Below are positions 61,824 to 64,000 of a DNA stretch of 64,000 nt, one piece after another. This DNA comes from Pseudomonas fontis (GTDB lineage Bacteria > Pseudomonadota > Gammaproteobacteria > Pseudomonadales > Pseudomonadaceae): positions 1 through 64,000 of the forward strand of contig NZ_JAMDGY010000002.1 of the NCBI RefSeq assembly GCF_028656955.1. Direction: 5' to 3'. The notes beneath the pieces were generated by a model. The model was not told where the DNA came from. It did not search any database and was given only the letters and a program-made list of their open reading frames with translations. The first letter of the stretch is position 1. Every line of letters starts with the position of its first letter. The position numbers were made by a program, and so were the translations under genes.

Positions 61824-64000
61824 CTATTTGTTTTGCGGTGCCCACCAGGCCGGGAACAGCCCCTGGACCTTGGCCTCGGCAAAGCGGTCGTCGATCAACA
61901 GCAGCGTGCCGCGATCCTCGGTACCGCGAATCACCCGCCCCGCCGCCTGAATGACCTTCTGTACCCCCGGATACAGGTAGGTATAGTCAAACCCGGCACT
62001 GAACAAGCGTGCCATGCGCTGCTTGAGCTGCTCGTTGACCGGGTTGACCTGGGGCAGCCCCAAGGTGGCGACAAACGCCCCGATCAAACGGCTACCCGGC
62101 AGGTCGACGCCCTCGGCAAAGGCCCCGCCCAGCACGGCAAAGCCGACGCCGCTGCCGCCCTCGGCGAAGCGCGCAAGAAAGGCCTCGCGTTGTGCTTCGT
62201 CCATGCCTGAGGTCTGCGACCACTGGACGATCTGCGGGTGCGCCTGGGCCAGCAACTGCGCCACCTGCTGCAAGTAATCAAAACTGCTGAAAAACGCCAG
62301 GTAGTTGCCCGGCTGCGCCGCGTATTGCTCGGCGATCAGCGCCACGATGGGCGCCAGGGAGGCCTGCCGGTGCTGGTAGCGCGTGGATACGCTGCGGATC
62401 ACCCGCACCTGCAATTGTTCCGCACTAAAGGGCGAATCAACCTCAAGCCAGGCGTGATCGGCCGGCATGCCCAGCAAGTCGGCATAGTAGCGGCGCGGGC
62501 TGAGGGTGGCGGAAAACAGCGTCACGCTGCGCGCTGCGGCCAGTCGCGGGCCGACCAGAGGCGCCGGCACCACATTGCGCAGGCACAGGGTCGCCATGCT
62601 CCGCCGCCCTGCCCCTTCGCGCTTGCTGATGTCGAAAAGGAAATGCTCGTCGAACACTTCGCTCAGGCGAATGAACTGCACGGCGCTGAAAAAGAACTGC
62701 ATCAGCTCCGGCTCCAGCCCCTCAGGTGTCTGGTTCATCTTGTCCTGGATCAGCCCGACACAACGCTGCAGCGCCTTGAGAAACGCCTGCGGCAGCTCGC
62801 TGGCCACGCAATACGGCGCCGACTGCTCCTTGTGCAAAGCATTCCACTGCCGGTTCAGGGTTTGCAGCGCGCTGGCCATGCCCGCAGGCGGGGCCTTGCG
62901 CAACGCCTGCAATTGCCATTGGTCGAGGCTGGCGCTGTACATCTGCCGGGCCCGGTCGACCAGGTTGTGTGCTTCGTCCACCAGCACCGCCAGCCGCCAC
63001 TGCTGGGTCTGGGCCAGGCCGAACAGCAGGGCCGTCTGGTCGAAGTAATAGTTGTAGTCGGCCACCACCACGTCGACCCAGCGCGCCAGCTCCTGACCCA
63101 GGTAATAGGGGCAGACCTGATGGGTCAAGGCCACCTCTCGCACCTGCGCCTTGTCGAGCACCGCGATATGCATCGCCGCCTCACGGGCAGCCGGCAAGCG
63201 GTCATAGAAACCCTTGGCCAAGGGGCACCCCTCGCCATGGCAGGCGCTGCCCGGGTACTCGCAGGCCTTGTCGCGGGCGACCAGCTCCAGGCTGCGCAAC
63301 ACAAGTTGCGGGCTATGGCGCATCACCTGTTGGACAGCATCCAGCGCCAGTGCTCGCCCCGGGGTTTTCGCGGTCAGGAACAGTACTTTGTCCAACTGCT
63401 GCGGGGCCATCGCCTTGAGCAACGGGAACAAGGTGCCGAGGGTCTTGCCGATCCCGGTGGTGGCTTGCGCCATCAGGCAACGGCCGGTGCTGACCGCCTT
63501 GTAGACCGTTTCGGCCAGCTCACGCTGGCCCCGACGAAACGCCGCGTGGGGAAACGTCAGGGCCTGCAGGCCGCTGTTGCGCAGGGCCTGGCGCTGCATT
63601 TGCTGCTCGGCCCAATGCAGGAACACCTCACAGTGGCGGTTGAAGAACTGCTCCAGCTCAGCCGCCGAATGCCGGGCTTCGACCAGGGTTTCCTGCTCAC
63701 TGTCGACATCGAGGTAGACCAGCGCCAGGTTGATCGCCTCAAGGCTGCGCTGCTGGCAGAGCAGCCAGCCGTAGATGCGCGCCTGCGCCCAATGCAACTG
63801 CCGGTGGTTGTCCGGCTGCCGGCTAAGGTCGCCACGGTGGGTCTTGATCTCTTCCAGGCGGTTGGCTGCGGGGTCGTAACCGTCTGCGCGGCCACATACG
63901 TGCAGGCTGGCGAAATGGCCTTCGAGCGCCACTTCGGCTTCATAGCCAGGCGCCCGTCGCGCGACCACTCGACGATGCCCGGCAATCCCCTCCTGGGCGG
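61824..64000 (-). CDS. DinG/Rad3-type ATP-dependent helicase, cut by the right edge
   Basis: At least 724 residues, frame open to the window end, so the true start lies outside. An N-terminal PD-(D/E)XK-like stretch (GRADGYDP...LEEIKTHRGDLSRQ) precedes the helicase. Walker A is ATTGIGKTLG. Four Cys in DKACEYPGSACHGEGCPLAKG and THQVCPYYLG would hold a 4Fe-4S cluster. VLVDEAHNLVDRARQ is the DEAH box and QAAGRVIRGTEDRG motif VI. The XPD-like layout with a fused nuclease domain is as in some bacterial DinG relatives. Confidence 0.9.
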   Translation of the reverse strand, partial: AQEGIAGHRRVVARRAPGYEAEVALEGHFASLHVCGRADGYDPAANRLEEIKTHRGDLSRQPDNHRQLHWAQARIYGWLLCQQRSLEAINLALVYLDVDSEQETLVEARHSAAELEQFFNRHCEVFLHWAEQQMQRQALRNSGLQALTFPHAAFRRGQRELAETVYKAVSTGRCLMAQATTGIGKTLGTLFPLLKAMAPQQLDKVLFLTAKTPGRALALDAVQQVMRHSPQLVLRSLELVARDKACEYPGSACHGEGCPLAKGFYDRLPAAREAAMHIAVLDKAQVREVALTHQVCPYYLGQELARWVDVVVADYNYYFDQTALLFGLAQTQQWRLAVLVDEAHNLVDRARQMYSASLDQWQLQALRKAPPAGMASALQTLNRQWNALHKEQSAPYCVASELPQAFLKALQRCVGLIQDKMNQTPEGLEPELMQFFFSAVQFIRLSEVFDEHFLFDISKREGAGRRSMATLCLRNVVPAPLVGPRLAAARSVTLFSATLSPRRYYADLLGMPADHAWLEVDSPFSAEQLQVRVIRSVSTRYQHRQASLAPIVALIAEQYAAQPGNYLAFFSSFDYLQQVAQLLAQAHPQIVQWSQTSGMDEAQREAFLARFAEGGSGVGFAVLGGAFAEGVDLPGSRLIGAFVATLGLPQVNPVNEQLKQRMARLFSAGFDYTYLYPGVQKVIQAAGRVIRGTEDRGTLLLIDDRFAEAKVQGLFPAWWAPQNK

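Overview
The window is a chromosomal segment of a Pseudomonas, most likely of the P. putida group. The basis is the high-GC coding style, the many copies of a short REP palindrome of the type GTGGGAGCCGGCCTTGCCGG, an intact prrF small-RNA gene, and gene content typical of pseudomonads (liuABCD without an adjacent liuE, azlCD, selU-selD, arsRBC, and a FecI/FecR/TonB-receptor module). No ribosomal RNA, tRNA, CRISPR array or prophage was seen.

Layout. (1) 0.3-7.7 kb: leucine/isovalerate catabolism. liuABCD reads rightward and an acyl-CoA synthetase reads leftward, from a shared intergenic region holding two TTTACGTTAACGTAAA-like operators exactly 50 bp apart. (2) 7.8-11 kb: an S24-type repressor whose protease dyad is lost, a divergent DUF6124-like gene, the iron-responsive sRNA PrrF with Fur box and terminator, then a second Fur box in front of a small protein joining sigma region 4 to a FecR-type N-terminus, and an M14 carboxypeptidase. 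(3) 11-24 kb: LysR/SDR/tautomerase, an amidase with a possible coupled leader ORF, the carboxynorspermidine pathway (decarboxylase and dehydrogenase), RidA, the 23S rRNA hydroxylase RlhA, small enzymes, and the azlCD amino-acid exporter. (4) 24-31 kb: acetyltransferases, a gene remnant, and a complete sigma/anti-sigma/TonB receptor system under a Fur box. (5) 31.5-35.7 kb: a compact three-gene operon of unknown role (helical-repeat protein, PcfJ-like protein, DUF1266 membrane protein). (6) 35.8-45.8 kb: arsRBC, an AraC/GyrI regulator, a large protein of unknown function, a P-loop kinase, a beta-lactamase-like protein, a TetR/SDR/HCCA-isomerase group, a LysE exporter and a secreted HELKH protein. 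(7) 45.8-52 kb: four 93-bp REPIN-like repeats, two of which bracket a RAYT transposase, then an ABC transporter/AttH-like operon. (8) 52-64 kb: an ArsP-type permease, selU-selD for selenouridine tRNA, DUF4174, a frameshifted DUF1772 gene, a UvrD-type helicase, pirin, phosphoglucomutase, and a DinG-type helicase cut by the right edge.

The points most worth a second look are the three-gene operon at 31.5-35.7 kb, the sigma-4/DUF4880 fusion beside prrF, the RAYT/REPIN unit in which the repeat supplies the transposase stop codon, the protease-dead S24 repressor, and a hairpin that hides the selD ribosome-binding site. All functional calls come from reading the sequence by eye; no database search was run.
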